Of a DNA stretch of 47,699 bases, positions 9,408 through 17,754 are shown piece by piece (positions within the stretch are counted from its first letter, which is position 1; each line of letters begins with the position of its first letter). The position numbers and the translations under genes are program-made. A model generated the notes under the pieces. That model made no database searches. It was given only the letters and a program-made list of their open reading frames with translations, and had not been told where the DNA came from. This DNA comes from Phycisphaeraceae bacterium. GTDB taxonomy: Bacteria > Planctomycetota > Phycisphaerae > Phycisphaerales > Phycisphaeraceae. The stretch covers positions 1-47,699 of the forward strand of contig JAJDCS010000035.1 of assembly GCA_029260715.1 (NCBI GenBank). The letters run 5' to 3'.

Positions 9408-9524
9408 GGTTCGGTCCTCTTGGGGTCGGCTGCGTGCTCCGGGGCCCGGGTGTGTAGCCTGCGGTTTTTTTCCGGGGGCCGCGGAGCACACAGCCGTGGC
9501 TGTGTGCTTGTACGTTTGATCCGC

Positions 9525-9854
9525 TTACGGTTTTGATAAGAAGGGGATCAGCAGCGCGAAGAAGGTAAACCCTTCGATCAGCGCGGCGGCCAGCAGCATG
9601 GACGTAAAGATGCGTCCGCCCGCTTCGGGTTGGCGCGCGATGGACTGCACCGCATTGCCGCCGATGTTGCCGATGCCCTTAGCCGCGCCGATAACAATCA
9701 GCCCGGCGCCGATGCTCACACCCAAAGCCTTGCCCGCGTCGCCGGTGGGGAACACCCACGAGCCGCCTGGGGCGTCGCCCGTGTCAGCGGCTTTGGTTGG
9801 CGCGGCGATGAGCATGGTGGCCGCGATCGCTCCTAAGATCATCCAATTCTTCAT
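9525..9854 (-). CDS. atpE: F1F0 ATP synthase subunit c
   Basis: The 109-residue form starting at the ATG 9854 is chosen because AGGGAG lies eight bases upstream; a GTG at 9863 is possible. After a signal-peptide-like N-terminus ending in PTKA, the two ring helices follow. The polar loop is ARQPE and the ion-binding glutamate lies in ALIEG. At positions that are Gln and Ser in sodium-binding c-rings this protein has Ile and Gly, which suggests proton coupling. Typical c subunits are about 80 residues, so the N-terminal extension is distinctive. Confidence 0.96.
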   Translation of the reverse strand: MKNWMILGAIAATMLIAAPTKAADTGDAPGGSWVFPTGDAGKALGVSIGAGLIVIGAAKGIGNIGGNAVQSIARQPEAGGRIFTSMLLAAALIEGFTFFALLIPFLSKP

Positions 9855-9990
9855 TACAAACACTCCCTGCGTTCGACACGGTGAGGTCGCGTCGGTGGTT
9901 GACCCGGCCCTTTAAGGAACGCCGACCGCCTCACTTGGCCGGCACCGGGGTATGACTTGTCATTAAAGCGAATCAATCTCCTGCACGGTA

Positions 9991-10902
9991 TCAATGCGCG
10001 TGTGCCGCGGCGGGTTGGCCGTGGTGAGCGCCTTCTTCTTCATGGTGTTCGTCGTGCTCGTGGACAACCAGTTGGCCCAAGAACAGACACGTCAGGAACG
10101 TAAAAATATACGCCTGGATAAACGCGACGAGGACTTCAAGAAACATAATCCCCAACGCCCCCAGAATAGAAATCGCCGCGACCGAGTAACCCGCACCCCC
10201 CAGCGCCTTGATCACCAACGGCACGAACGACAGCAGCACGGCGATGACCAGGTGCCCGCCCGTCATATTCGCAAACAAACGGATGGCCAACGCGAAGGGC
10301 TTGATCAGCATACCCATGATCTCGACGGGGATCATGATCGGCCACATGAAAATCGGCGCGCCGCCGGTCAGGTGTTTCAAGAAACCGATCGGGTCTTTAA
10401 AGAACGCGATGAGGTTGTAGAACGCGAACGCCAGGACTGCCAAGCCGCCGGTAACCCAGATAGACTGTGTGGCCGTGCCGCCGATGCCGTGGCCGTGGTG
10501 CCCCAGGCCCATCATGGCGGTAATGTCCAGGATCGGGATCAGCCCCAACAAGTTGCAGACAAGGATGAACCAGAAAAACGTCCAGAGCATGGGCGTGTAT
10601 TTGTCGGTCTGGTCTTGGAGCACGTCGTGGAAGACCTCGTCGCGGAGGTACACGCACACGTACTCGACAAGGTTGGCCAGTGTGCCTTGGGCGCGGAAGT
10701 CGTCGAGGGTGCGCTGCTGACCGGTGGCAATGCGCTTGGCGGCGGGGATAACCAGCAGGCAGGTGACCAGGGCGCTGAACACGAGCATGACCGTGACGTT
10801 AGAGAGTATCCACAGGTCCATACCGCCGATGTTCATCTCCAGCAGCGGCTTGTCCGTGACGTGCGCCACGGGGCTGGCGGCCAGTGTTGTTAATAGGTTC
10901 AT
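9991..10902 (-). CDS. atpB: F1F0 ATP synthase subunit a
   Basis: The 303-residue membrane protein contains the essential arginine segment FALAIRLFANMTGGHL and the usual multiple membrane helices, forming the proton half-channels beside the c-ring. The C-terminus (about 279-303) is a soluble tail with eight His and several Glu/Asp, which is not part of the conserved fold. Its ATG overlaps the stop of the upstream atpI-like gene in an ATGA, pointing to translational coupling. Confidence 0.97.
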   Translation of the reverse strand: MNLLTTLAASPVAHVTDKPLLEMNIGGMDLWILSNVTVMLVFSALVTCLLVIPAAKRIATGQQRTLDDFRAQGTLANLVEYVCVYLRDEVFHDVLQDQTDKYTPMLWTFFWFILVCNLLGLIPILDITAMMGLGHHGHGIGGTATQSIWVTGGLAVLAFAFYNLIAFFKDPIGFLKHLTGGAPIFMWPIMIPVEIMGMLIKPFALAIRLFANMTGGHLVIAVLLSFVPLVIKALGGAGYSVAAISILGALGIMFLEVLVAFIQAYIFTFLTCLFLGQLVVHEHDEHHEEEGAHHGQPAAAHAH

Positions 10903-11384
10903 GCCACCGCCCCTTGTGTGTGTAGATTGGTGGGTTGGGGTTGGCTTTGGGGCGGGAGGAAGTCTTTAGCCCAGAGGTATCGCCCGACAATGGCCGCCTC
11001 GACAAACAGCAGCGGGACGTAGACCATCGCCAGCGCAACAGCCAGCGGCACGGTCGGCGTGTTGCCTTGCGTGGCGACCAACATATAAACCCCCAGGCAA
11101 GCGGCCAGTCGCAGCGCGGCGCCGGCGAAATACGCCCAGACGGTGGGCATGACGCCAAGCGGCCCCAGCGCGGCGACGGGCAGCAAGCCGACGACCGCCG
11201 AGCCCCAGGCCACGACGCCGGCGAGGTAGACCGCGTTTAGCGCGGTGGCGTGGTCGTGGGCCATGCCGAAGCGCAGCAGGCCGAACGCGGCGACGCAGGC
11301 GGCGGCGGCGGTCGCGGTGAGGCACAGCGCTGCGGTGAGCAGTGGGAAGCGTGGTTGCGGTTGTGCGTGGGTCGTGGGTGTCAT
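10899..11384 (-). CDS. AtpI-like membrane protein
   Basis: The 161-residue form starting at ATG 11384 (MTPTTHAQPQ) is hydrophobic with about four membrane helices and little sequence conservation. Position and topology match the atpI/subunit I genes that precede atpB and help assemble the c-ring. It overlaps atpB by four bases. Sequence alone would not identify it; the call rests on its place in the operon. Confidence 0.75.
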   Translation of the reverse strand: MTPTTHAQPQPRFPLLTAALCLTATAAAACVAAFGLLRFGMAHDHATALNAVYLAGVVAWGSAVVGLLPVAALGPLGVMPTVWAYFAGAALRLAACLGVYMLVATQGNTPTVPLAVALAMVYVPLLFVEAAIVGRYLWAKDFLPPQSQPQPTNLHTQGAVA

Positions 11385-11401
11385 GCCTGGTAACGCGTGC
11401 T

Positions 11402-11659
11402 TTAATCGCCGAAGTATTTGCGGCTCATTTTCCAGATGTTGTACGTCCCGCCGATCAGGCCCATGGCAAGGCCGGTCATCATCAGCCAGGGCGTGGTGGT
11501 GAACTTGCTGTCTAGCCACCACCCTACGAGCGCCAGCCCCGCGATGGCGATACCCAATTCCATGGCGGCGCCCGCCATGGCCAGCGGGTTGGCCTGGGCC
11601 TTGCGGGGCGGCTTGTCGCTGGCGGGTTTGGGAGACACAACCGTATTTATTTCAAGCAA
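11402..11659 (-). CDS. AtpZ-like protein
   Basis: The 85-residue protein has two membrane helices with the pattern GAAMELGIAIAGLALVGWWLD...PWLMMTGLAMGLIGGTYNIWKM, typical of the AtpZ/F0F1-ATPase subunit family at the head of ATPase operons. These proteins are thought to form an ion or magnesium channel or to assist assembly. The start is a TTG with a weak ACGGA site, so a shorter start is possible. It is the first gene of the operon, and its promoter must lie in 11660-11930. Confidence 0.85.
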   Translation of the reverse strand: MLEINTVVSPKPASDKPPRKAQANPLAMAGAAMELGIAIAGLALVGWWLDSKFTTTPWLMMTGLAMGLIGGTYNIWKMSRKYFGD

Positions 11660-11930
11660 TTCCGTCTAGCCGACGGGGTGGTTGCCCCGCGACTCGCGCG
11701 CGAGCCGTCACAGGCTCACCCCGATATCCGTTCCCAATGCCCACCGCCACCTGCGAACCCGCAGTGGCAGGCCAAAGGTAGCGGAGGGGCCTAGGGGTGT
11801 CAAAGGTCTGTGCGGGGCAGCGGGCGGGTGTTTGTCCGTTGCTAAGTGCCTTGAACCACGGGCTATTCGCGGGGTTGTATACTCACGGCGTTGACGCGGT
11901 AAGCGTTGATTGAGCCAAGGGGTATTGCTG
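11660..11930. other. divergent promoter region between the ATPase operon and the ArsC-family gene
   Basis: The two transcription units point away from each other. No gene and no perfect promoter hexamers are seen. The ArsC-family ATG is preceded by AAGGGG. Confidence 0.5.
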
Positions 11931-12299
11931 ATGTCAGGCGTGACCATCTACCACAACCCACGCTGCTCCAAGAGCCGCCAGACGCTGGCCCTGCTACGCG
12001 ACAGAGGCGTTGAGCCTAACGTTGTGGAGTACCTCAACGAGGCGCCCGACGCTGCGACGCTTGAGAAGATCATCAACATGTTGGGGATCGAGCCGATCGA
12101 TCTGATCCGCAAGAAAGAGAAGCTTTACAAGGAACTGGGCCTGGACAAAAAGCAGGGCGATCGGCGGGCGCTGATCAAGGCGATGGCGGCGCACCCGGCC
12201 CTGATCGAGCGGCCGATCGTGGTGAAGGGCAAGCGGGCACGCCTGGGGCGTCCGCCGGAAAAGGTGCTGGAGATTCTTTATAGCACGTTGCATTTATAA
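11931..12299 (+). CDS. ArsC-family arsenate reductase-like protein
   Basis: The 122-residue cytoplasmic protein has the ArsC fold motif YHNPRCSKSRQTL with the active cysteine, and later RPIVVKGKRARLGRPPEKVLEIL. Together these give the cysteine and arginines of glutaredoxin-dependent arsenate reductases (ArsC/YfgD group). The ATG at 11931 follows AAGGGG; an earlier TTG is less likely. Relatives end close to PPEKVLEIL, whereas this one continues with YSTLHL. Those six codons and the stop come from a MITE inserted at 12282: removing the element restores CTT TAA. No arsenic genes lie nearby, so the substrate could be something else, as for YfgD. Confidence 0.9.
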   Translation: MSGVTIYHNPRCSKSRQTLALLRDRGVEPNVVEYLNEAPDAATLEKIINMLGIEPIDLIRKKEKLYKELGLDKKQGDRRALIKAMAAHPALIERPIVVKGKRARLGRPPEKVLEILYSTLHL

Positions 12300-12405
12300 A
12301 TTTGATTGACTGGGTGGCACGGCTTGCTTGCAAGCCGTGAAATGCGGGTTCGCCATGTCAACGACCACCGAACATCCATCAAAGATAATCACGACAGGTG
12401 CTCTA
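12282..12405. repeat. MITE-like element inserted in the arsC-family stop codon
   Basis: The element runs from TAGCAC to GCTCTA and has the central CACGGCTTGC/GCAAGCCGTG hairpin. It is nearly identical to the copy at 44597-44721 (one base indel, one substitution). TA is present on both sides (12280-12281 and 12404-12405). Deleting one TA plus the element restores a TAA stop directly after the conserved ArsC end. Confidence 0.85.
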
Positions 12406-12594
12406 AATGTGCTTGTTTGGGCGGGGCTGGGCTTATACGCCTGACGCTGGAGCATCCGCCTAAGGCGTTCCCAATCCGTTTGTATCGTCCAATACGAGCC
12501 CCGACCGTCAGGGAGGGGGCTTTCTTCTTGTTTCATGCAATACGCTTGGACTGGGAACGCTCTAAGGCGGACTTAGCTCCAGCCGCCTGCCGTA
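12406..12594. other. intergenic region, no gene seen
   Basis: The stretch between the MITE and the murD stop has no supported gene. A GCTGGAGC-like inverted segment and a run GGGAGGGGGCTTTCTTCTTG are the only notable structures. Confidence 0.5.
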
Positions 12595-13959
12595 TTACAG
12601 GGTTTTTTGAGGTTGTTGGGTGGTCGGCTGTGGCGGGTTGGTGTGCAGGTTGCTTACGGCTTGGGTGAATGCCGCGCCGCGGTGCTCGAAGTGGTCGAAC
12701 TGGTCCCACGCGGCGCAGCCTGGCGATAGCAGCACGGTGTCGCCAGGTTGTGCGTTGCGTTGGGCTTGCTCGACAGCCCGGTCAAGCGTTTCGCAGCGGT
12801 GGACTGTCCCGCCCGCTTGCTGGGCGGCGGCGGCGATGGCGTCGCCGGTGGCGCCGATGGTGTAGACGGCTCGGCAGTGTTTTGACGCGGTCCGTGCGAG
12901 CGGTGTCAGGTCGCTGCGTTTGTCGTACCCGCCGAGGATGGCGTGCAGCCGGCCGCGAGGGCTGGTGGGCGAATCCATGGTAAAGCTTGCGATCGCGAGC
13001 ATGGCCGCTTCGGGTGTGGTGGCTTTGGAGTCGTTGAAGTAACGCACGCCGCGGTGCTCCCCGACGGCTTGTAGGCGGTGGGGCAGGCCTGGAAAGTCGG
13101 CGAGGCTGATTGGCGAAGTCCCGTCATCAACACCGATGGCTTTGACCACGGCGCGTGCGCAGCCGGCGTTGAATTGGTTGTGTCGGCCGGGGATGGCCAG
13201 CGGTATGGCGTGGCTGGGGGGGGGGACGAGGGTGCGTGTCACGCCGGGGTTGGTCGCCCAATCGGCGGCGGTCTGCCCCAGCAGAGCGAGGTCGTTGGGG
13301 CGCTGGTGTCGGAGTATGGCTTGCTTGGCGTGGGTGTAGGCGTGGGTGTCGCCGTGTCGGTCAAGGTGGTTGGGGGCGATGTTGGTCACGACCGCCACGC
13401 CGGGCGACCACCGATCGGCGTCCAGCCCTTCAAGCATAAAACTCGACAGCTCCAGCACGACCCAGTCGGTGGGTTGGATCGCGGTGAGTTGATCGAGCAG
13501 CGAGCCGCCGATGTTGCCGCCTACGTATGCGCGGCTGTGTTTGAGTTGTTTGCTTAACAGATGCCCGATCATGGCGGTGGTGGTGGATTTCCCCGCGGTG
13601 CCGGTAACGCCGATCACCCGGCTGCGGTCGGGCAGTGCGGCGGTGAGCAGCCGTATCTCGCTGGTGAATGGGACGCTTGCCGCCCGTGCGGCTTCCAGGA
13701 ACGGGTTGGCGCGTGGGTCGACCGCGGGGTTGACCACGACCAAGTCCGCGGAGGTGAAGTCTTGCATGAGGTGCCCGCCGAGTCGGTATTGGATGGGCAG
13801 GCCGGCGAGCTGGTCGACGCTGGGGCTGAGCGTGGCGGCCGGCAGGAGGTCGGTGACGAGAACGTCGGCGCCCTGTTGAGCGAGGTATTTAGCCACGCCG
13901 ACCCCGCCGCCGAACCGGCCAAGCCCCATGACGAGCACGCGTTTTCCTTTTAGCGGCAT
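12595..13959 (-). CDS. murD: UDP-N-acetylmuramoylalanine-D-glutamate ligase
   Basis: The 454-residue enzyme adds D-glutamate to UDP-MurNAc-L-alanine in the cytoplasmic phase of peptidoglycan synthesis. The N-terminal Rossmann segment is VLVMGLGRFGGG (9-20). The ATP loop is GTAGKST (120-126), where most Mur ligases have GTNGKST. The later motifs ELSSFMLEG, NIAPNHLDRHG and NDSKATTPEA are intact. It is the last gene of the hisF operon, 20 bases after the CvpA-like gene. No other mur genes are nearby, so murD is separated from the usual dcw cluster. The C-terminal tail is Pro/Gln/Thr-rich. Confidence 0.96.
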   Translation of the reverse strand: MPLKGKRVLVMGLGRFGGGVGVAKYLAQQGADVLVTDLLPAATLSPSVDQLAGLPIQYRLGGHLMQDFTSADLVVVNPAVDPRANPFLEAARAASVPFTSEIRLLTAALPDRSRVIGVTGTAGKSTTTAMIGHLLSKQLKHSRAYVGGNIGGSLLDQLTAIQPTDWVVLELSSFMLEGLDADRWSPGVAVVTNIAPNHLDRHGDTHAYTHAKQAILRHQRPNDLALLGQTAADWATNPGVTRTLVPPPSHAIPLAIPGRHNQFNAGCARAVVKAIGVDDGTSPISLADFPGLPHRLQAVGEHRGVRYFNDSKATTPEAAMLAIASFTMDSPTSPRGRLHAILGGYDKRSDLTPLARTASKHCRAVYTIGATGDAIAAAAQQAGGTVHRCETLDRAVEQAQRNAQPGDTVLLSPGCAAWDQFDHFEHRGAAFTQAVSNLHTNPPQPTTQQPQKTL

Positions 13960-13979
13960 GAGGTGTTCCGTGGGGTTGT

Positions 13980-15098
13980 TTAAGGGCTTGCGGGGTCTGG
14001 TTGCGGTGGTGCGTGTTTTTTAACAGGAAGCCCCAGCGCGGCGATCAGCGCGTCTGCGTCGGCCTGTCTGCCGGACAGGCCCAGCCTGAGGTTCCGCTCT
14101 AACAAAAATGCCGCTTGCTCAGCGATCGGGATGACGAACACCCAGGTGAGCGGTTCGTGGCGGTTTAGCACGGGCAGCAGGTCGGGCGGATCGGCGAACG
14201 AATTGAACCGCTGTTGGCCTGTCGCGGGGTCGTGTTGTGCCCACCCGGTTGGGGGGTGTAGGTGCGCGACGATGCGACGGTCTTTGCTCATGATGCCTGC
14301 CAAGCGGGTTTGGGTCTGCTGGGGGCGTTGCGATCTGACCGTGTCGGTGGATTCCCAGAGTGTCACAACGGCGACCAGCTGCATGCCCGGCTGTAAGGCG
14401 TTTGGTCCGAGCTGGCTGTGAAAAGCGGTGTCGAGGCCTTCGATCGGCATGGGCCAGGAATAGACGGCTGTGACTTTTGTAGACCACGGCGCCACGAGCA
14501 CCGACTCTTGACGCTGACAACTGTGTCGGAACAGGGCCGCCTGGGTCGCCAAGTCCGGCTGATATTTTGACATTGTGTGGTAGGCGTTGAACACGCCGTC
14601 GGACAGTGCCGACAGGGCGTGTTCCACGATGCGATCGACGGGCACCCAGAGTCGGCCCTGCGGGTTTGGCTCGATGCTGCCGTCCTGTTCGGCTATACGT
14701 GGGCTGTACCACCGCCACCCGACCTGTGTGGGCAAGAAGCCGATCGCGATCATGAACATACCCGAGACCGCCACACCCGTGAGCAGGCCCAAAACGCCGC
14801 CGCCGACCACATCCGCCGAGCGCGTGACCGGGAGCGGGTCGGGGACAAAATACAGCGTCAGCAGCCTCAGCAAGACGAGCCACGCGACAAACGGCGAGAT
14901 CAGGCCCAAACACCACGCGTAACGCGGCAGCGGGTCGATGAGGATGCCCCGCACGGTGTGCTCCCACGTGGCTACGGCGAGGCTGGCGGCGGCGACGGTG
15001 ACAATGAAATAAATCAACCCCCGGAACAGCCCGACGCGCAGCGCGCCCCAGCCAACCATGGCGATCAGGAACAGAATAATAAGAACGTTCGCGAGCAT
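13980..15098 (-). CDS. CvpA-like membrane protein with soluble C-terminal domain
   Basis: The first about 160 residues have four hydrophobic helices and the pattern of the CvpA/colicin V production family (MLANVLIILFLIAMVGWGALRVGLFRGLIYF as two blocks, then DVVGGGVLGLLTGVAVSGM). The remaining 210 residues are soluble, are not recognised, and have no Cys or catalytic pattern. CvpA proteins are about 165 residues, so this is a long version. It sits between a GspE-like gene and murD in one operon (gaps 47 and 20 bases), which suggests an envelope role. CvpA proteins are important for envelope stress resistance in other bacteria, but the mechanism is unknown. Confidence 0.75.
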   Translation of the reverse strand: MLANVLIILFLIAMVGWGALRVGLFRGLIYFIVTVAAASLAVATWEHTVRGILIDPLPRYAWCLGLISPFVAWLVLLRLLTLYFVPDPLPVTRSADVVGGGVLGLLTGVAVSGMFMIAIGFLPTQVGWRWYSPRIAEQDGSIEPNPQGRLWVPVDRIVEHALSALSDGVFNAYHTMSKYQPDLATQAALFRHSCQRQESVLVAPWSTKVTAVYSWPMPIEGLDTAFHSQLGPNALQPGMQLVAVVTLWESTDTVRSQRPQQTQTRLAGIMSKDRRIVAHLHPPTGWAQHDPATGQQRFNSFADPPDLLPVLNRHEPLTWVFVIPIAEQAAFLLERNLRLGLSGRQADADALIAALGLPVKKHAPPQPDPASP

Positions 15099-15145
15099 GG
15101 GTGTTGGTCTTTAGCTTTTGTTAGCCGGTCCTTATTAAAACGCCC

Positions 15146-16798
15146 CTACGCCGACCCGCCCTTCGCGGGCGGTTGGGCATTGGTGGCGGGTGTGGGGCTT
15201 AAGACACGGGTGATTTCGCTGATGGTTGTCGTGCCGTCGACGATCAGCGTCATCGCCGCCTCCGACAGCCAGACCATGTTGTGTTTTCGCAGGTAGAGAC
15301 GCAGCGGCTCGAGCTGGTCGCTGAGGATCAGCCTCTTGGTTTCGTCGTCGAACGTCATGACCTCAAAGACGCCGACGCGGCCTTTGTAGCCGATGCCGTT
15401 GCAATCGGGACACGGCTTTGTGTTGTTGTGTGCGGCGTCTTTGTAGAAATGCCCGGCGCCCGCGGCGGAGAGGTTGAGCTTTTTAAGCACGTCGGCCGGC
15501 GGCTGGTAGGGGACACGGCAGGTGTGACAGAGCCGCCGGACAAGGTGCCCGGCCACGATGACGCGCAGCGGTTCGATGGCTTTGGGCAGGTCGCCGACCT
15601 GCTGTGCCCAGTGTCGCAGCGCCGTGAAGGTGTCGGGCTGTCGCATGCCTAGGTAGACGCGCGCACCGCGTGCGGTGTCGGCAAGGAGCTTCGCCACTTG
15701 GTGGTCGAAGGCGTCGGTGAGCATTAACACGTGCGGCTCTTGGCGGATGAGGCTTTCTGCTTGGCTAAGGAACGGCGGCGAGCCGGGCACGGTTTGGATG
15801 TGGCTGTGGCAGATGCCTTCGATCTCGGTGGCGATGCGGTCTTCGAGGGTCAGCACGCTTTGCGTGTAAGGGTCGTGCTGTTTGACGAGGCCGTACAGGA
15901 CGGTGGTTTGGCCGTGCCCTGGTGGGCACGAGACGAGCGCGACGCCGTGTTCTTGCGTGAGGGCTTGTTCTAGCTGCCGCTGCTGGTCGGGGAGCATGCC
16001 CAGCGTGTTGAGGTCGGGGTTCGCGGCGAGCTGTGGGTCGATTTCGATCACGAGCTCCAGGCCACGCATGGTGCCCATGGTGGTGACGACCAAGGCTCGT
16101 TTTTTTGAGTCCGCGTTGATCCACATGCGTCCCGTGAGCCTGCGTCGTTTCTCCGCGGGGTCGATCCTCGCGTGGTGCTTGACGTAGTTCATGATCTGCG
16201 CGGCGGTCGTGGGGTGGATCGGTGGTTGTGGGTATGCGATGCCGTCGATCTGCAGGAAAAGCTGAGTTTCATTGGCGTTGGCTTGTATGACGACGCGTTG
16301 GGCCTGCTTTGTGATCGCGTACCCCATCAGCCGCTCGAACACGCGGTTGACCCATGCGTTGGTGTCTTGCGCGGTTGGCGCGGGCATGGCGACGCCGTCG
16401 GGGCGTGCGACCCAGACGGGCATCGGGCTTTTGAGCCAGGTGGGGATGAGCGGGTTGAGCCCTTGGAACGTCAGCAGCTTGTGCCAGCTCCACCTGGCCT
16501 CAGGTGACACGCGTTGGTTGCGGTAGTAGGTGTAAGAGACGATGCCGGTTCCGCAGATCAGCGCCATGGCGGGCAGGCCGATCAGGAAGTCCGGCATGAC
16601 AAGCCACACACCGAACGCGCAGGCGCCCGCGAGCGTCTGTGCGGCGTTCCACCGCCGGTACTGGCCGCCGATGGTGTGCAGGTCGCTGTTGAGGAAGAGC
16701 ACAACCCTTGCCCAGCCGAAAAGGATGGCGGTCATGGCGATCGGCTTCAGAACGCTGATCAGGATCACGGGTTGTGCGTGTGCCGCGAGGGTTGTCAT
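15146..16798 (-). CDS. membrane-anchored, degenerate GspE/PilB-like ATPase
   Basis: The 550-residue protein aligns by eye with type II secretion/type IV pilus ATPases from about residue 150 onwards. Three N-terminal hydrophobic segments (about 11-36, 53-69, 71-92) are not found in normal GspE. The ATP loop reads CPPGHGQTT (291-299), with Gln in place of the essential Lys. The Walker B region is EPHVLMLTDAFD (354-365), where GspE has DPDVIMVGEIRD. The His box is RQPD instead of HTN. The C4 zinc motif (Cys424, 427, 463, 466) is intact. It probably does not hydrolyse ATP and may act as a membrane scaffold. Operon: hisF, this gene, CvpA-like, murD. Confidence 0.85.
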   Translation of the reverse strand: MTTLAAHAQPVILISVLKPIAMTAILFGWARVVLFLNSDLHTIGGQYRRWNAAQTLAGACAFGVWLVMPDFLIGLPAMALICGTGIVSYTYYRNQRVSPEARWSWHKLLTFQGLNPLIPTWLKSPMPVWVARPDGVAMPAPTAQDTNAWVNRVFERLMGYAITKQAQRVVIQANANETQLFLQIDGIAYPQPPIHPTTAAQIMNYVKHHARIDPAEKRRRLTGRMWINADSKKRALVVTTMGTMRGLELVIEIDPQLAANPDLNTLGMLPDQQRQLEQALTQEHGVALVSCPPGHGQTTVLYGLVKQHDPYTQSVLTLEDRIATEIEGICHSHIQTVPGSPPFLSQAESLIRQEPHVLMLTDAFDHQVAKLLADTARGARVYLGMRQPDTFTALRHWAQQVGDLPKAIEPLRVIVAGHLVRRLCHTCRVPYQPPADVLKKLNLSAAGAGHFYKDAAHNNTKPCPDCNGIGYKGRVGVFEVMTFDDETKRLILSDQLEPLRLYLRKHNMVWLSEAAMTLIVDGTTTISEITRVLSPTPATNAQPPAKGGSA

Positions 16799-16822
16799 GC
16801 TTCCAAGCCCGTTCTCTTGGCG

Positions 16823-17596
16823 CTAAGCAGCGAATCGCACGGGCACGCCGTGCTGACGCAGGTATTGCTTGGTCTGCTCGATGGTGTACTGGTCATAATG
16901 GAAGATGCTCGCCGCGAGCGCAGCGTCCGCGCGGGTCTGCGTGAGCACTTGCCGGATGTGCTCCGGGCTGCCGCACCCGCCCGACGCCACCACCGGCACG
17001 CCAACCGCGGCGGCGACCGCGGCGGTGATTTCCAGGTCGTACCCCGCTTGTGTGCCGTCGGCGTCCATGCTCGTGACGATGATCTCGCCGGCGCCGCGAT
17101 CAACCACTTCCTTGGCCCATTGGACGGCTTGCAGACCGGTGGGCTTGCGACCGCCGTGGGTGTGGATTTCAAATATTGTTTTGTTGTCGCGGGTGACGCG
17201 TTTGGGGTCGATGTTGACAACGGTGGCGCAGCGCCCGAAGCGGTTGGCGGTTTGGGTGATGATGTCGGGGTTGAGGACGGCCGCGGTGTTGATGCTCACC
17301 TTCTCGGCGCCGGCTTGTATGAGCCGTGTCACGTCGTCGATCGTGCGGATGCCACCGCCGACGGTGAAGGGCATGAAACACTGCTCGGCGACCTGGCGGA
17401 CCACGCTGAGCATGATGTCCCGGTCCTCGTGGCTGGCGGTGATGTCCAGAAACACGAGTTCATCGGCTCCCGCCCGCTCGTATCGGCGGGCGGTCTCGAC
17501 GGGGTCGCCGGCGTCTTGTAGGCCCACGAAGTGCACGCCCTTAACCACACGCCCTGCTTTGACGTCCAAACACGGGATGATCCGGTGGGTGAGCAT
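16823..17596 (-). CDS. hisF: imidazole glycerol phosphate synthase subunit HisF
   Basis: The 257-residue (beta-alpha)8 barrel starts with [20 protein letters not shown], the HisF signature containing the catalytic Asp. The second catalytic Asp is in NIDPKR. Phosphate-binding loops VGGGIRT and VVASGGCGS are intact. It makes IGP and AICAR in histidine biosynthesis together with HisH. The ATG at 17596 matches family starts; an upstream frame extension is discarded. It is the first gene of an operon with GspE-like, CvpA-like and murD genes, and no other his genes are present. Confidence 0.97.
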   Translation of the reverse strand: MLTHRIIPCLDVKAGRVVKGVHFVGLQDAGDPVETARRYERAGADELVFLDITASHEDRDIMLSVVRQVAEQCFMPFTVGGGIRTIDDVTRLIQAGAEKVSINTAAVLNPDIITQTANRFGRCATVVNIDPKRVTRDNKTIFEIHTHGGRKPTGLQAVQWAKEVVDRGAGEIIVTSMDADGTQAGYDLEITAAVAAAVGVPVVASGGCGSPEHIRQVLTQTRADAALAASIFHYDQYTIEQTKQYLRQHGVPVRFAA

Positions 17597-17754
17597 GTGT
17601 TGCTGACGGTGTTGAGTGCGAACGATTGAAGGGGCGGCGGGGCCTCCCCGATCAGCCGTCAATCATAGGGGCGTGTGCGGGCGGCGGTCCAGCGGCGGTG
17701 TGCCTTGGGGGCGATTCGCTTTGCTCCAGCCCTCCAATTGTTTGGGTCGGGTCT

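Noticed and set aside
9994-10893. A 299-codon open frame opposite atpB
   Set aside because: Antisense shadow, charged low-complexity translation; atpB is well supported.
16514-17521. A 335-codon open frame opposite hisF and the GspE-like gene
   Set aside because: It spans two genuine genes antisense and has no domain or start signal.
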